A DNA stretch of 64,000 nucleotides. It comes from Sinimarinibacterium sp. NLF-5-8 (GTDB lineage Bacteria > Pseudomonadota > Gammaproteobacteria > Nevskiales > Nevskiaceae). The notes beneath the pieces are model-generated. The model was not told the origin of the DNA. It made no database searches and saw only the letters and a list, made by a program, of their open reading frames with translations. The translations under genes were made by a program, and so were the position numbers. Below, in pieces: positions 1 to 11,103 of the stretch; the first letter of the stretch is position 1; the number at the start of each line of letters is the position of its first letter. The DNA lies in NCBI RefSeq assembly GCF_010092425.1, contig NZ_CP048030.1:1437501-1501500 (forward strand). The letters run 5' to 3'.

Positions 1-1068
1 ATCCACACTGGGCTCGCTGACATCGATTTTTTGAAAGCGCCGCGCAAGCGCGCGATCTTTTTCAAAAACACCGCGATACTCCTGGTAGGTGGTGGAACCC
101 ATACAACGAATTGTGCCCCCCGCCAGCAATGGCTTGAGCAAATTGGAGGCATCCATGACGCCACCACTGGCGGCGCCTGCGCCGATGATCATGTGGATTT
201 CGTCGATAAAGACAACCGCATTGGTTTGCCGCTGCAATTCGCGAATGACCGCTTTAAAGCGCTTTTCAAAATCACCCCGATACTTGGTTCCGGCAATCAG
301 CGCGCCCAGATCAAGGCTGTATACAACAGCGTCACGCAGCAGCTCGGGAACCCGACCTTCGACAATCAGCCAAGCGAGTCCTTCGGCAATTGCAGTTTTG
401 CCAACACCGGCCTCTCCCACCAGCAAGGGATTGTTTTTGCGCCGTCGACACAGTGTTTGCATGACACGTTCAACCTCATGCTCTCGGCCGACCAGCGGAT
501 CAACACGTCCCTGGGCTGCACGTTCGTTCAGATTGACGGCATATTGACTGAGCGCACTTTGAGAGGATTCGGATGGCTTGTCAGCCGCTTGGTCATCAGC
601 TTCCTCTGCGGCAGGCGGATCAGCCGCCTCATCTTCTTTTTTTGCAACCCCATGCGAGATGAAGTTGACGATATCCAACCGACTCACGCCTTGTTCAGTC
701 AGCAGATAAACCGCGTGGGTATCCTTTTCGGAAAGAATGGCCACCAGCACATTGAGCGTTCCGACTGCTTTTTTTCCAGAAGCCTGAACATGATAAATCG
801 CGCGCTGCAGCGCGCGCTGAAACGATAACGTCGGCTGGATTTCATGCTTTTCGACGTCCGGCAGCACCTGCACATGCGTGTGAATGTAGTCCTTGAGCCC
901 TTCTTCGAGTTGATCCGTATGCGCGCCCGCTGCGGTGAGCGCTTCGGCCACTTGCGTATCCGACAGCAATGCCAGCAACAAATGCTCAACCGTGAGCAAC
1001 TCGTGTCCGTTCATCCTTGCGGATACAAAAGCCGCATCCAGCGCTTTTTGCAGATCTTCAGACAACAT
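1..1068 (-). CDS. clpA: ATP-dependent Clp protease ATP-binding subunit ClpA (N-terminal part, runs off the window)
   Basis: Open from ATG at 1068 to the window edge, giving the first 356 residues. ClpA is the cytoplasmic AAA+ unfoldase that feeds substrates to ClpP and receives N-end-rule substrates from ClpS. The sequence starts with the Clp N-domain ([13 protein letters not shown], two helical repeats to about residue 145). An acidic Ala/Asp-rich linker follows, then the first AAA+ module with Walker [16 protein letters not shown] and Walker [11 protein letters not shown]. It lies 39 bp downstream of clpS on the same strand, the usual order, so co-transcription is likely. Identification is firm; only the C-terminal half is missing because of the window boundary. 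Confidence 0.97.
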   Translation of the reverse strand, partial: MLSEDLQKALDAAFVSARMNGHELLTVEHLLLALLSDTQVAEALTAAGAHTDQLEEGLKDYIHTHVQVLPDVEKHEIQPTLSFQRALQRAIYHVQASGKKAVGTLNVLVAILSEKDTHAVYLLTEQGVSRLDIVNFISHGVAKKEDEAADPPAAEEADDQAADKPSESSQSALSQYAVNLNERAAQGRVDPLVGREHEVERVMQTLCRRRKNNPLLVGEAGVGKTAIAEGLAWLIVEGRVPELLRDAVVYSLDLGALIAGTKYRGDFEKRFKAVIRELQRQTNAVVFIDEIHMIIGAGAASGGVMDASNLLKPLLAGGTIRCMGSTTYQEYRGVFEKDRALARRFQKIDVSEPSVD

Positions 1069-1107
1069 GTGCGTGCTCCTAAAAATTCAGGGGTAGAACC
1101 GCCCAAA

Positions 1108-1428
1108 TCATGCTTTTTCCATCATCGTCAACAGCGGATGTTGATGCTGCCGGGCAAAATCGTTGACCTGTGCTGCCTTGGTTTCGGCGATCTCGGCAGG
1201 AAAAATACCGGCCACACCGCGACCCTGCGTGTGAATTGCCAGCATGATCTGCACAGCCTGTTCATGACTGTGTCGAAAAAATTGCTGTAAAACCTGAACC
1301 ACAAACTCCATGGGTGTGTAGTCATCATTGAGCATCACCACCTTATACATCGGCGGCTTACGCAAAGCGGGCTTGGCGTCCTGAAGGACAACCCCGTGAT
1401 CTGAATGATGTTGGTCGGTCTGGCTCAT
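1108..1428 (-). CDS. clpS: ATP-dependent Clp protease adaptor ClpS
   Basis: A 106-residue protein beginning [10 protein letters not shown]. ClpS binds N-degron substrates and the ClpA N-domain and so redirects ClpAP in the cytoplasm. The diagnostic core is present: [20 protein letters not shown] and then [31 protein letters not shown], which form the N-degron pocket and ClpA-binding surface. The frame is open up to 1491, but ATG at 1428 gives the usual family length. Translation of the upstream stretch ([11 protein letters not shown]) resembles no ClpS. It is followed by clpA. Confidence 0.96.
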   Translation of the reverse strand: MSQTDQHHSDHGVVLQDAKPALRKPPMYKVVMLNDDYTPMEFVVQVLQQFFRHSHEQAVQIMLAIHTQGRGVAGIFPAEIAETKAAQVNDFARQHQHPLLTMMEKA

Positions 1429-1638
1429 GGCACTGATTTTAGCCTCGCTGATCATTGATGGGGCGTTCTCGGTATTTTGCAAGCACAGCATGATGCATGC
1501 ACTTTGCTGCGCCGCGCATCACATTGTGGCGTTGGGCGCAACTTCAAAGCCTTTTCGCGCGCGCCAACAAAAAACGCCCCAAACATCTTGCCATCACAAG
1601 GCGTGCCGATCACCATCATTCGCAGGTATCATGACAGG

Positions 1639-2529
1639 ATGCCTGAAACATTCCTCTCCCTGCGCGCCGATCAGCTGTACGAGCGCTATCACCGTTTCCT
1701 GATAGGAGTCGTCAATACGGCTCTGGTCATCGCACTGGCCTGGCTGCTGTCCATGCTGGTATGGGCATGGATACCGATACCGGAGGCTGCACAGTGGCAG
1801 CCACCGCAGCCACTGAACACCCCCCAGAGCGCCGCTCCACGCACCCAGGTCGATCCTGAAACCTTGATAAAGGCGCAATTGTTTGGGACCTATCAACGTT
1901 CGGCAGATCCATCCACGCAAGAGTCTGCCGAAGATGCCCCGGACACACGCCTTTCTGTCACCTTGCTGGGCATTCTGGCTGGAGATGAACACGGCTCGCG
2001 CGCGCTCATCAGCAAAAGCAACGGCGAAGAAAAGCCGTTTGCCATTGGCGACGAGGTGATCTCCGGAGCCAAGCTGCATGCGATTTTTGCTGATCGGGTC
2101 GTCCTGATCCGCGCCGGCAAATTTGAAACACTGCGGCTCAACAAGGATGCACCCAGCAAGGCTCAGGTAAATGTTGCACGCAGCCAACCTGCGATCACCG
2201 CACAGAGTGTGGAGTCGGGTCAGATGCTGGCGCAGATTCGTCAGCAGATCATGGCGGATCCGACCAAGGCCGCAAATTTTTTGCGCGTCCAACCCGCCAT
2301 GGCCAACGGCATGCAACGGGGCTATCGCATCTACCCAGGCCGCGAGCGCGAAGCATTTCAAAAGCTGGGGCTGCGCCCCGGAGACCTGATCACGTCCATC
2401 AATGGCGTACAATTGGACGATAACCAAAAGGCCCTGCAACTCTTGGGAGACCTGAGTCAGGCCAGTGCCGTCTCGGTCACACTGGAACGTGGCGGCCAGG
2501 TACAAACCCTGAACCTGACGCTCAACTAA
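1639..2529 (+). CDS. gspC: Type II secretion system protein GspC
   Basis: A 296-residue inner-membrane component of the type II secretion system, linking the inner-membrane platform to the secretin. A short cytoplasmic N-terminus is followed by one transmembrane helix (about residues 18-40). Next comes a Pro/Gln-rich periplasmic linker and then the homology region (about 95-160, LSVTLLGILAGDEHGSRALI). The C-terminal PDZ-like domain contains LGLRPGDLITSINGVQL. The frame is open from 1477, but MPETFLSL at 1639 sits correctly before the membrane helix, so I chose it. gspD starts 2 bp after the stop. No other pseudopilin gene lies nearby. Confidence 0.93.
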   Translation: MPETFLSLRADQLYERYHRFLIGVVNTALVIALAWLLSMLVWAWIPIPEAAQWQPPQPLNTPQSAAPRTQVDPETLIKAQLFGTYQRSADPSTQESAEDAPDTRLSVTLLGILAGDEHGSRALISKSNGEEKPFAIGDEVISGAKLHAIFADRVVLIRAGKFETLRLNKDAPSKAQVNVARSQPAITAQSVESGQMLAQIRQQIMADPTKAANFLRVQPAMANGMQRGYRIYPGREREAFQKLGLRPGDLITSINGVQLDDNQKALQLLGDLSQASAVSVTLERGGQVQTLNLTLN

Positions 2530-2531
2530 TT

Positions 2532-4547
2532 ATGACGATCCGTAAATCTGCCATTTTGGGCGCGCTGCTGACGTTGTGCTCACTGTCTGCCCACGCCGAC
2601 ATCACGCTCAATCTCAAAGACGCTGATATCAGCACGCTCATCGCCACCGTCAGCGAAGTCACCGGCAAGAACTTCATCGTCGATGCGCGCGTCAAGGGCA
2701 AAGTCACCGTCATCAGCTCTTCGCCGATGCGGGACGACAGCCTGTACGAAACCTTCCTGGCCGTTCTGGCCGTCAACGGCTTTGCCGCCATCCCCTCGGG
2801 CGACACCATCAAGATCATCCCCGAAGCGACCGCCAAACAAGAAGGCAGCGGCCAGTTCGGCACGCGCGCGCGCCTGCCTATTGATGAAGTCGTCACTCAT
2901 GTGTTTCAGCTGCAAAACATCAACGCCGCACAACTGGTGCCGATTTTGCGTGTACTGGTCCCGCAGTGGGGACATCTGGCCGCGTACCAGCCCAGCAACT
3001 CGCTGATCATCACCGATCGCGCTGCAAACGTTGCCCGCATCGCCCGCATCATTGAGCAGATGGATCAGGCCGGCGATCGCGAAATCCAGTTCATCCGGCT
3101 TGAACACGCCTCGGCCAGCGAAGTCGTGCGCATTCTCACCACAATGACCCAGCAGGATAAGCAGGCCGACCCGACCAACAAGGCGCCTCTGGTGATTGCT
3201 GACGAACGCAGCAACAGCATCCTGATTGCAGGTGATAAGGCAGATCGCGCGCGCTTTCTCGATATCGTTACCCGCCTGGACATTGCCTTGCCCGATGGGG
3301 GAACCACGCAAGTGGTTTACCTGCGCCACGCCAGCGCAGAAAACCTGGCTCCCATTCTCGAAGGCTACGCACAGAATACGCAGCAGGCAGACGGCGCTGC
3401 CGCCGCTGGCAAAGCTCCAGCGGCCAGTTCGCGTAGCAGCGAAGGCGCGCGCGTGCTGGCTGACAAGGACACCAATGCACTGATCATCACCGCCCAGCCC
3501 AAGGAAATGCGCCAAATCCGTGATGTGATCGCCCAACTCGATATCCGTCGCGCACAGGTTCTGGTCGAGGCCATCATTGCCGAAGTCAGCGCCAACAAAT
3601 CCAATGAGCTGGGCGTGGACTGGGCGGTCTACAACGATAACCGCATCGCCTCGGCCGGTATTCTCAACCCCAATACGCTTTCCGCGTTAACAACTGCCGG
3701 CGCCAGCAGTGCCAGCACGGCGCAGGCCGCCCTCAGTGCGGTCGGTCAAGGCATCAATATCGTTGGCGGACGCGATGGCGGAAAAAACGGCACCACCTTC
3801 GGCGTACTGCTCAAGGCACTCAAAGGCAGTGGTGACACCAATGTACTTTCGACCCCTACGCTGGTGACCCTGGATAACGAAGAAGCCAAGTTTTCAGTGG
3901 GTCAGGAAGTGCCCTATCAAACCGGCTCGTTCACCAATACCGGCGGGCTCAACGGCTCGGTCAATCCTTTTCAGACCGTCGAGCGCAAGGATGTGGGCCT
4001 GACATTATCAGTCACGCCTCAAATCAGCGGCGAAAGTGAAACCATCAAACTCAAACTGGAGCTTGAAGTCTCCGGCATCGCCAGCGGCTCTGCAGGGACT
4101 GCCAATCTGGTGACCAACAAACGCACGCTCAGCAACGTTGTCGGCGTTGAAAACGGACAGGTTCTGGTCATCGCCGGCCTGATCGACGACCAGATCAATG
4201 ACCAGCAAAGCGGCGTCCCCTTGCTCAGCAGCATCCCCCTGATCGGCGGCTTGTTCAAATACCGCTCCATCAACAAAACCAAGCAAAACCTGATGTTGTT
4301 CATTCGCCCATCGATTCTGCGCAAGGGTGAAGACGCCGATTACTACACGCGGCGCAAGTACGATGCGGTTCGGCAGGCACAGATCGATGCTGCCACCGGC
4401 GCCGGCCCATTGCTGGGAACGCAACGCCCGGTCATGGAACAACTCGATCAGTGGATTCAGCAAACGCCGCCCACAGATCAACCTGCAACCCCCCTCCCCG
4501 AGCGCGTCGAACAGCATCCCGATCAAGTGGCCGGGCAACTTGAATGA
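2532..4547 (+). CDS. gspD: Type II secretion system secretin GspD
   Basis: The 671-residue outer-membrane secretin that forms the exit channel. A signal peptide (MTIRKSAILGALLTLCSLSAHA) precedes the N0 domain (DITLNLKDADISTLIATVS). The repeated N1-N3 domains follow, seen as LQNINAAQLVPILR, IRLEHASASEVVRIL and VYLRHASAENLAPIL. The secretin core has GVDWAVY, VLSTPTLVTLDNEEA and the conserved C-terminal part VPLLSSIPLIGGLFKYRS. Length is normal for the family. The stop overlaps the gspE start by 4 bp, indicating translational coupling. A low-complexity Ala-rich insert occurs in the third N domain. Confidence 0.97.
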   Translation: MTIRKSAILGALLTLCSLSAHADITLNLKDADISTLIATVSEVTGKNFIVDARVKGKVTVISSSPMRDDSLYETFLAVLAVNGFAAIPSGDTIKIIPEATAKQEGSGQFGTRARLPIDEVVTHVFQLQNINAAQLVPILRVLVPQWGHLAAYQPSNSLIITDRAANVARIARIIEQMDQAGDREIQFIRLEHASASEVVRILTTMTQQDKQADPTNKAPLVIADERSNSILIAGDKADRARFLDIVTRLDIALPDGGTTQVVYLRHASAENLAPILEGYAQNTQQADGAAAAGKAPAASSRSSEGARVLADKDTNALIITAQPKEMRQIRDVIAQLDIRRAQVLVEAIIAEVSANKSNELGVDWAVYNDNRIASAGILNPNTLSALTTAGASSASTAQAALSAVGQGINIVGGRDGGKNGTTFGVLLKALKGSGDTNVLSTPTLVTLDNEEAKFSVGQEVPYQTGSFTNTGGLNGSVNPFQTVERKDVGLTLSVTPQISGESETIKLKLELEVSGIASGSAGTANLVTNKRTLSNVVGVENGQVLVIAGLIDDQINDQQSGVPLLSSIPLIGGLFKYRSINKTKQNLMLFIRPSILRKGEDADYYTRRKYDAVRQAQIDAATGAGPLLGTQRPVMEQLDQWIQQTPPTDQPATPLPERVEQHPDQVAGQLE

Positions 4548-6076
4548 GCATGCAGCAAGGCTCCGGCATGACGCCTCCCGCTCCCGAGCAGTCCCCGCCC
4601 CCGCTGCGCCGCCCACCGTTTGCGTTTGCCAAACGACACGGCGTGGTGATCACCGAAGATCAGGGTGATCATGTTCTGGCCGCGATCCGCATGGGCGCGA
4701 ATCCTGAGGCAATTCAGGAAGTTCGGCGCTTTGCAGGACGTCCATTGCGGCTACAGCAGCTCCCACCGCAAGAGTTCGATGCCCTGCTGTCCCGCACTTA
4801 TGAAGGCCAAAGTGCGACCTCCGCAACGCTGATAGACGGCCTGAGTGCAGACGAAGGCGATCTCGATGCGCTGACACTGGCACTGCATGAGAGTCAGGAT
4901 CTGCTCGAATCCGATGACGATGCCCCCGTCATCAAATTCATCAACGGCGTGCTGGTTGAGGCCATCCGCGAAAACGCTTCCGACATCCACATCGAAAGCT
5001 TTGAAAGCCGCCTTCAGGTGCGCTTTCGCATCGACGGCGTGCTGCGCGAAATCATGTCACCACCGAAAAGCCTGGCTCCCCGTCTGGTCTCCCGCATCAA
5101 GGTCATGGCCAAGCTGGACATTGCCGAAAAGCGCCTGCCGCAAGATGGCCGCATCTCGCGCGGCTTTGGCGGGCGCAAAGTGGACGTGCGCGTGTCCACC
5201 ATTCCCACCGGGGTCAACAGTGAACGGGTGGTGATGCGTATTCTCGACAAGCAGGCCGACAAACTCGACCTCGCACAAATCGGCTCGGAACCCGATCAGA
5301 TCGCCGCGATCCACCGCATCATCCATAAACCTTACGGAATCTTGCTGGTCACCGGCCCCACCGGCTCGGGCAAAACCACCACACTGTACTCGGCGCTGTC
5401 GGTGCTCAACGATCGCTCGCGCAACATCATGACGGTGGAAGACCCGATCGAGTACTACATCGACGGCGTCGGCCAGACCCAGGTCAATGCCAAGGTCGAC
5501 ATGACCTTCGCGCGCGGGTTGCGCGCGATTTTGCGCCAAGATCCCGACGTGGTCATGGTGGGTGAAATCCGCGATCTGGAAACCGCCGAAATCGCCGTGC
5601 AGGCTTCACAAACCGGGCATTTGGTGTTGTCCACACTGCACACCAACACGGCCGTGGGCGCCATCACCCGTCTGCGTGATATGGGCGTGGAGCCCTACCA
5701 GCTCTCTTCATCGCTCATCGGTCTGATGGCGCAGCGACTGGTTCGCCAGCTATGTCAGCATTGCAAGCAGCCGTACGAAGCCGACCTTACTGAAAAAACC
5801 CATTTGGGCGTCCCTGCCGATCAACCGCTGACGCTGTACAAAGCGGTAGGCTGCGCGCAGTGCCGCCACATCGGCTACGCCGGGCGTACCGGCATTCAGG
5901 AAGTCATTGAAATCGACCGCGCGCTGGAGGCCATGATTCACGCCAATGCCTCCGAGCAGGAACTGGAAGATCAGGCACGCAAGACCAGCATCGGCATCCT
6001 ACAATCAGGGCGTAACAAGGTTCTCGCCGGATTGACCACCCTGCGCGAAGTTATGCGCGTCACTATCGAAGATTGA
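4544..6076 (+). CDS. gspE: Type II secretion ATPase GspE
   Basis: The 510-residue cytoplasmic ATPase that powers type II secretion. The N-terminal domain is followed by the secretion-ATPase core: Walker A GPTGSGKTTTLYS, Asp box MTVEDPIEYYIDGVGQTQVN, Walker B DPDVVMVGEIRD and His box TGHLVLSTLHTN. A tetra-cysteine zinc site (CQHCKQ ... CAQCRH), characteristic of GspE, follows. The ATG overlaps the gspD stop. A second in-frame ATG occurs 8 codons in and could be the true start. Confidence 0.97.
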   Translation: MSMQQGSGMTPPAPEQSPPPLRRPPFAFAKRHGVVITEDQGDHVLAAIRMGANPEAIQEVRRFAGRPLRLQQLPPQEFDALLSRTYEGQSATSATLIDGLSADEGDLDALTLALHESQDLLESDDDAPVIKFINGVLVEAIRENASDIHIESFESRLQVRFRIDGVLREIMSPPKSLAPRLVSRIKVMAKLDIAEKRLPQDGRISRGFGGRKVDVRVSTIPTGVNSERVVMRILDKQADKLDLAQIGSEPDQIAAIHRIIHKPYGILLVTGPTGSGKTTTLYSALSVLNDRSRNIMTVEDPIEYYIDGVGQTQVNAKVDMTFARGLRAILRQDPDVVMVGEIRDLETAEIAVQASQTGHLVLSTLHTNTAVGAITRLRDMGVEPYQLSSSLIGLMAQRLVRQLCQHCKQPYEADLTEKTHLGVPADQPLTLYKAVGCAQCRHIGYAGRTGIQEVIEIDRALEAMIHANASEQELEDQARKTSIGILQSGRNKVLAGLTTLREVMRVTIED

Positions 6077-6082
6077 TGCGCC

Positions 6083-7300
6083 GTGGCTGCCTACGAATAC
6101 ACTGCGCTCAATGCCAGCGGCAAACAGACCAAAGGGCTGATTGAAGGCGACACCCCGCGCCACGCACGCCAGCTGCTGCGCGATCGTGGATTAAGCCCTC
6201 TCACCATCCAGGAAGTTGCCGAAAGCAAAACGCGCGCGCGCAGCTTGTTCAGCCGCAACAGCGGCTCGCTTTCCAGCAGCGAGCTGTCGCTGTTCACCCG
6301 CCAGCTGGCAACGCTGGTACGTTCCGGGCTGCCGCTGGACGAAGCCCTCACCGCCGTCTCCGAGCAAAGCGAAAGCAAGCGCGTCAAACGCATTGCACTG
6401 GGCGTACGCTCCGGCGTGGTGGAAGGCAATACGCTGGCCAGCGCACTGGAACAGTTTCCCAACGCCTTCCCCGCCCTGTTTCGCGCCACCATTGAAGCCG
6501 GTGAACAATCCGGCAAGCTGGACTACATCCTGGAGCGGCTTGCCGATTACGTTGAACGCCGCCAGGTCATGCAGCAAAAAGTCATGCAGGCCACGATTTA
6601 CCCCGCGTTCTTGACCCTGATCGCCATCTCCGTGGTGATTTTGCTGCTGACCTACGTCGTGCCCCAGGTCATCGAAGTGTTCAACGGCATGGATGCGCAG
6701 CTGCCTCAACTAACCCTGGGATTGATCGCATTTTCAGACTTTTTGCGCAGCAACGGCATCTATCTGTTGCTGACCCTGATCGCAGGTGCCCTGATCTTCC
6801 GCCATCTGATGAAGCGCCCGGGATTTCAGCGAAAAGTCCATCACCTGCTGCTGCGCCTGCCGCTGATCGGGCGCCTCGTGCGCGGCGCCAACAGTGGCCG
6901 TTTTACCCGCACACTGGGCATTTTGTTCGGCAGCGGCGTGCCGATCCTGGAAGCCATGCGAATTGGCACCCAGGTGGTCAGCAATGTGCCGATGCGTGAA
7001 GCCATTGATGCCGCCACCAGCAAAGTCCGCGAAGGCGCCACACTGAGCCGTTCCCTCGGCGCCAGCAAACTGTTTCCGCCGATCACCGTGCATTTGATCG
7101 GCAGTGGCGAAGCCTCCGGCAAGCTCGATGAAATGCTCAATCACGCCGCCGAAAACCAGGAGCGCGAAGTCGAAACCCTGATTTCCACACTGATGAGCGT
7201 ATTCGAGCCGGTATTGATTGTGGTGATGGCCGGCGTGGTGCTGCTGATTGTGATGGCGATTTTGCTGCCGATCTTTGAATTGAACACCCTGGTTCAATAA
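6083..7300 (+). CDS. gspF: Type II secretion inner-membrane platform protein GspF
   Basis: A 405-residue polytopic inner-membrane protein that couples GspE to pseudopilus assembly. It starts with GTG (MAAYEYTALNASGKQTKG), six bases after gspE. Two homologous T2SSF domains are visible: LFTRQLATLVRSGLPLDEAL near residue 75 and TRTLGILFGSGVPILEAM near residue 275. Three hydrophobic helices end at the C-terminus. In complete operons the next gene is gspG; here a TauE/SafE permease follows 11 bp later, so this T2SS operon stops at gspF. Confidence 0.96.
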   Translation: MAAYEYTALNASGKQTKGLIEGDTPRHARQLLRDRGLSPLTIQEVAESKTRARSLFSRNSGSLSSSELSLFTRQLATLVRSGLPLDEALTAVSEQSESKRVKRIALGVRSGVVEGNTLASALEQFPNAFPALFRATIEAGEQSGKLDYILERLADYVERRQVMQQKVMQATIYPAFLTLIAISVVILLLTYVVPQVIEVFNGMDAQLPQLTLGLIAFSDFLRSNGIYLLLTLIAGALIFRHLMKRPGFQRKVHHLLLRLPLIGRLVRGANSGRFTRTLGILFGSGVPILEAMRIGTQVVSNVPMREAIDAATSKVREGATLSRSLGASKLFPPITVHLIGSGEASGKLDEMLNHAAENQEREVETLISTLMSVFEPVLIVVMAGVVLLIVMAILLPIFELNTLVQ

Positions 7301-7311
7301 CGGCGCGCGCG

Positions 7312-8073
7312 GTGCTCGAACAACTCACACTTGGGCTGGTTGGCTTTGCTGCCAGCTTTTTCTCTGCTCTGGCCGGTGGCGGCGCGGGCTTGTTGCAATT
7401 CCCTGCGTTGATTCTGCTTGGCCTGAGCTTTGCTGGCGCGGTCGCCACTCATAAAGTCGCCGTGGTTGCCTTAGGCGTGGGCTCCACCTTTCGCTACGCG
7501 CGCGCGGGGGGCATGGATTACCGCTTTTTGACCATCCTCACCTTGCTCGGTCTGCCCGGTGTGGTGTTTGGCACCCAGCTTGCACTGCTTGTCCCCGACC
7601 GCCCCGGCGTGATCGGCTTTGGCTTCGTCAACATCGGCCTGGGGCTGTATTCGATTTTTCGCCCACAACTGGGGCTGCTTGACACCCGCAAAAACCGCAG
7701 CGGACGCGGCCTGTGGATCGGCTACGCACTGGCTTTTGCCGTCGGTTGGCTCACCGGTTTTGTCCCCTCCGGCCCCGGCGTCTTCAGCACACTGCTGTTT
7801 TTAACCTGGTTTGGCTTTGATTACCGCCGCGCAGTGGCTTACACCATGCTGATGGTGGGTCTGGTCTGGAACAGCGCGGGGGCGATTACCGCAGCGGTGT
7901 CCGGCCCCGTGCAATGGCACTGGATGGCCGCGCTGGTGGTGGGTGGGCTGCTCGGCGGTTACGTCGGCGCCAACCTGGGGCTGGTGCGCGGCAACCGCTT
8001 CATCAAGCGCGCATACGAAAGCTTGACGCTGATCATGGGCGCCAGCCTCATCGCACAGGGCTTGCTGAGTTAA
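7312..8073 (+). CDS. TauE/SafE-family membrane permease
   Basis: A 253-residue integral membrane protein with about eight hydrophobic segments, Gly-rich like the TauE/SafE (sulfite/sulfonate exporter, DUF81) family. Examples are ALAGGGAGLLQFPALILLG near the N-terminus and the repeated half FVPSGPGVFSTLLFLTWFG in the middle. Members move small organic or inorganic anions; the substrate here cannot be told. It starts with GTG, only 11 bp after gspF and with no obvious Shine-Dalgarno, so it may be translated by coupling to gspF although its function looks unrelated. A strong bidirectional terminator follows. Confidence 0.85.
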   Translation: MLEQLTLGLVGFAASFFSALAGGGAGLLQFPALILLGLSFAGAVATHKVAVVALGVGSTFRYARAGGMDYRFLTILTLLGLPGVVFGTQLALLVPDRPGVIGFGFVNIGLGLYSIFRPQLGLLDTRKNRSGRGLWIGYALAFAVGWLTGFVPSGPGVFSTLLFLTWFGFDYRRAVAYTMLMVGLVWNSAGAITAAVSGPVQWHWMAALVVGGLLGGYVGANLGLVRGNRFIKRAYESLTLIMGASLIAQGLLS

Positions 8074-8088
8074 ATACCCCAAATGAAG

Positions 8089-8124
8089 AAAAGCGCGCGC
8101 GGGAGCAGTCCCGCGCGCGCTTTT
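8089..8124. terminator. Bidirectional Rho-independent terminator
   Basis: A perfect 16-bp stem (AAAAGCGCGCGCGGGA at 8089-8104, its complement at 8109-8124) with a GCAG loop. It has A-tract and T-tract ends, so it can act on both strands. It lies between the convergent TauE-like and AAA+ genes. Confidence 0.92.
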
Positions 8125-8139
8125 GACCTGTCGGGCAGT

Positions 8140-9492
8140 TTAGTTGGTCCCGTAAATCTTATAACTATGGTGATCCTTGGGTTCCCACAGTTTGATGCCG
8201 TCTTCAATCGCAGACGCCGGAATCAGTGCCGTTGAACCCTTGACTGCGGTTTCGACAAACGCCGCCTCGATCACCCTCACCAGCGCGCGCACGTTGCCGT
8301 GCCAGCGGCAGGCGCGGATCGCCTCCCATGCACCGTACTCGATCCCATCAGGCGCAATCCAGGTGGTGCAACTGCTGCCGAGTTTGTCGAGCAGCGTGGC
8401 GATGACGGAGATTTGCTCCTCTTCACGCTTGTGCAGCTCCGGCACCTGCAGCACCGCCGCGCCCAGGCGGGTGAATTCGTCGATGTTCACCGTCGACATC
8501 AAATGTTCCCAACTGCGGTTGGTTGCAAACAGCAGCGCGCATTCCAGCGGCTGCTTGGCCGAGGCGCCAAACGGCATGAACTGGCCGTTATCGAGTGCCT
8601 CCATCAGCACTTCCATGACGCCGCCGGCAACACCGTGGGCTTCGTCAATAAAGCACACGCCATCGCGCGCGTTGGTAAAGGCGCCCAGGCGCGCGCCCGC
8701 CCCGGGGAACGCGCCCATGACGTGCCCGCAGAGCAAGGATTTGATCGCGGCTTTGTCGCCGGTGGTTTCAGAATTGAGGTTGACCGACACAAAGCGGCCT
8801 TTGTTGCGCATCAAATAATAAAAATAGGCCAGCGAGGTCTTGCCGGCTCCCGGGCCGCCGAGCAGATAGGCGCGATGAATGCCGTTATTGGCAAACGCGC
8901 GAATACGGCTGACCAGTGCTTGCAGCTCGGGACTGAACACAAAGAAGTTTTTATGTGGCGAGTCTTCGACTTCAGTAGACACCGGCATGCGGATCACGTT
9001 GTCCTCAGCGCTGTGTCCCAGGCGACTGCCCAACTGACGCAGTGCATCCTCGGTATCGCGCGCCAGCAGCAGGCGCAGTCCCACCAGCCGACTTTTTTTG
9101 GTACGCACGTTCAGCCAGCGTCCCAGCTTGGCCAATTGATCGGATTTGATGGCAATGATCAGGGTAGCCATGCGCCCGGCCTCGCGCGCGGCCAAAACGC
9201 GATCCGCGAGCGGATCGAGCAGCATCGGATCGACGAACAGCCCCAGTGCAAACTCCGCATCCAGAGGCTGTACGGCTCCCATGCTGGCATTTTCCACCGC
9301 GCGCATGGAGGTCTGGCACCCTTCCGGCAATACTTTTTGCAGCATTTCCTGCCAGGCCGGATCGCGCAGCCCCCATTCAGAAGGCGCATAAATGGCCAGC
9401 ATCGGCGATTGCGTCCGCCGCAGGGATGGATCTTCCACAGGCCGCCGTGAGCTGTTGCGCATGAAGTCGAACATGGAGGGTTTTCCACTCAT
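8140..9492 (-). CDS. Orphan AAA+ ATPase related to sigma-54 activators (GAFPGA variant, no HTH)
   Basis: A 450-residue protein. Residues 1-190 match no family I recognise; they include an alternating alpha/beta stretch (ATLIIAIKSDQLAKLGRW) that could be a receiver-like fold. Residues 190-440 form an AAA+ module most like the sigma-54 interaction domain. Walker A is GGPGAGKTS (212-220). A GAFPGA hexapeptide (260-265) stands where activators have GAFTGA, Walker B is CFIDEAH (280-286), and WHGNVRALVRVIEAA matches the canonical WPGNVREL helix. No C-terminal helix-turn-helix is present. The Thr-to-Pro change in the sigma-54 contact loop argues against ordinary activation of sigma-54. It is a single gene converging with the TauE-like gene. 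Function unknown. Confidence 0.75.
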   Translation of the reverse strand: MSGKPSMFDFMRNSSRRPVEDPSLRRTQSPMLAIYAPSEWGLRDPAWQEMLQKVLPEGCQTSMRAVENASMGAVQPLDAEFALGLFVDPMLLDPLADRVLAAREAGRMATLIIAIKSDQLAKLGRWLNVRTKKSRLVGLRLLLARDTEDALRQLGSRLGHSAEDNVIRMPVSTEVEDSPHKNFFVFSPELQALVSRIRAFANNGIHRAYLLGGPGAGKTSLAYFYYLMRNKGRFVSVNLNSETTGDKAAIKSLLCGHVMGAFPGAGARLGAFTNARDGVCFIDEAHGVAGGVMEVLMEALDNGQFMPFGASAKQPLECALLFATNRSWEHLMSTVNIDEFTRLGAAVLQVPELHKREEEQISVIATLLDKLGSSCTTWIAPDGIEYGAWEAIRACRWHGNVRALVRVIEAAFVETAVKGSTALIPASAIEDGIKLWEPKDHHSYKIYGTN

Positions 9493-9627
9493 CTAAAGAT
9501 ATTCCGTAGGCTAAAGTGTGCGCGCTGCAAGATCTGATGCTAGCCGATGGGGTGCAAAAGCACGCCGATCAACGGCAGCACTGACGTTGTGCCGCCATGA
9601 CCTGATATTGGGCGCGCACAAAAATGA

Positions 9628-11097
<1,470 letters not shown>

Positions 11098-11103
11098 AGC
11101 CGA

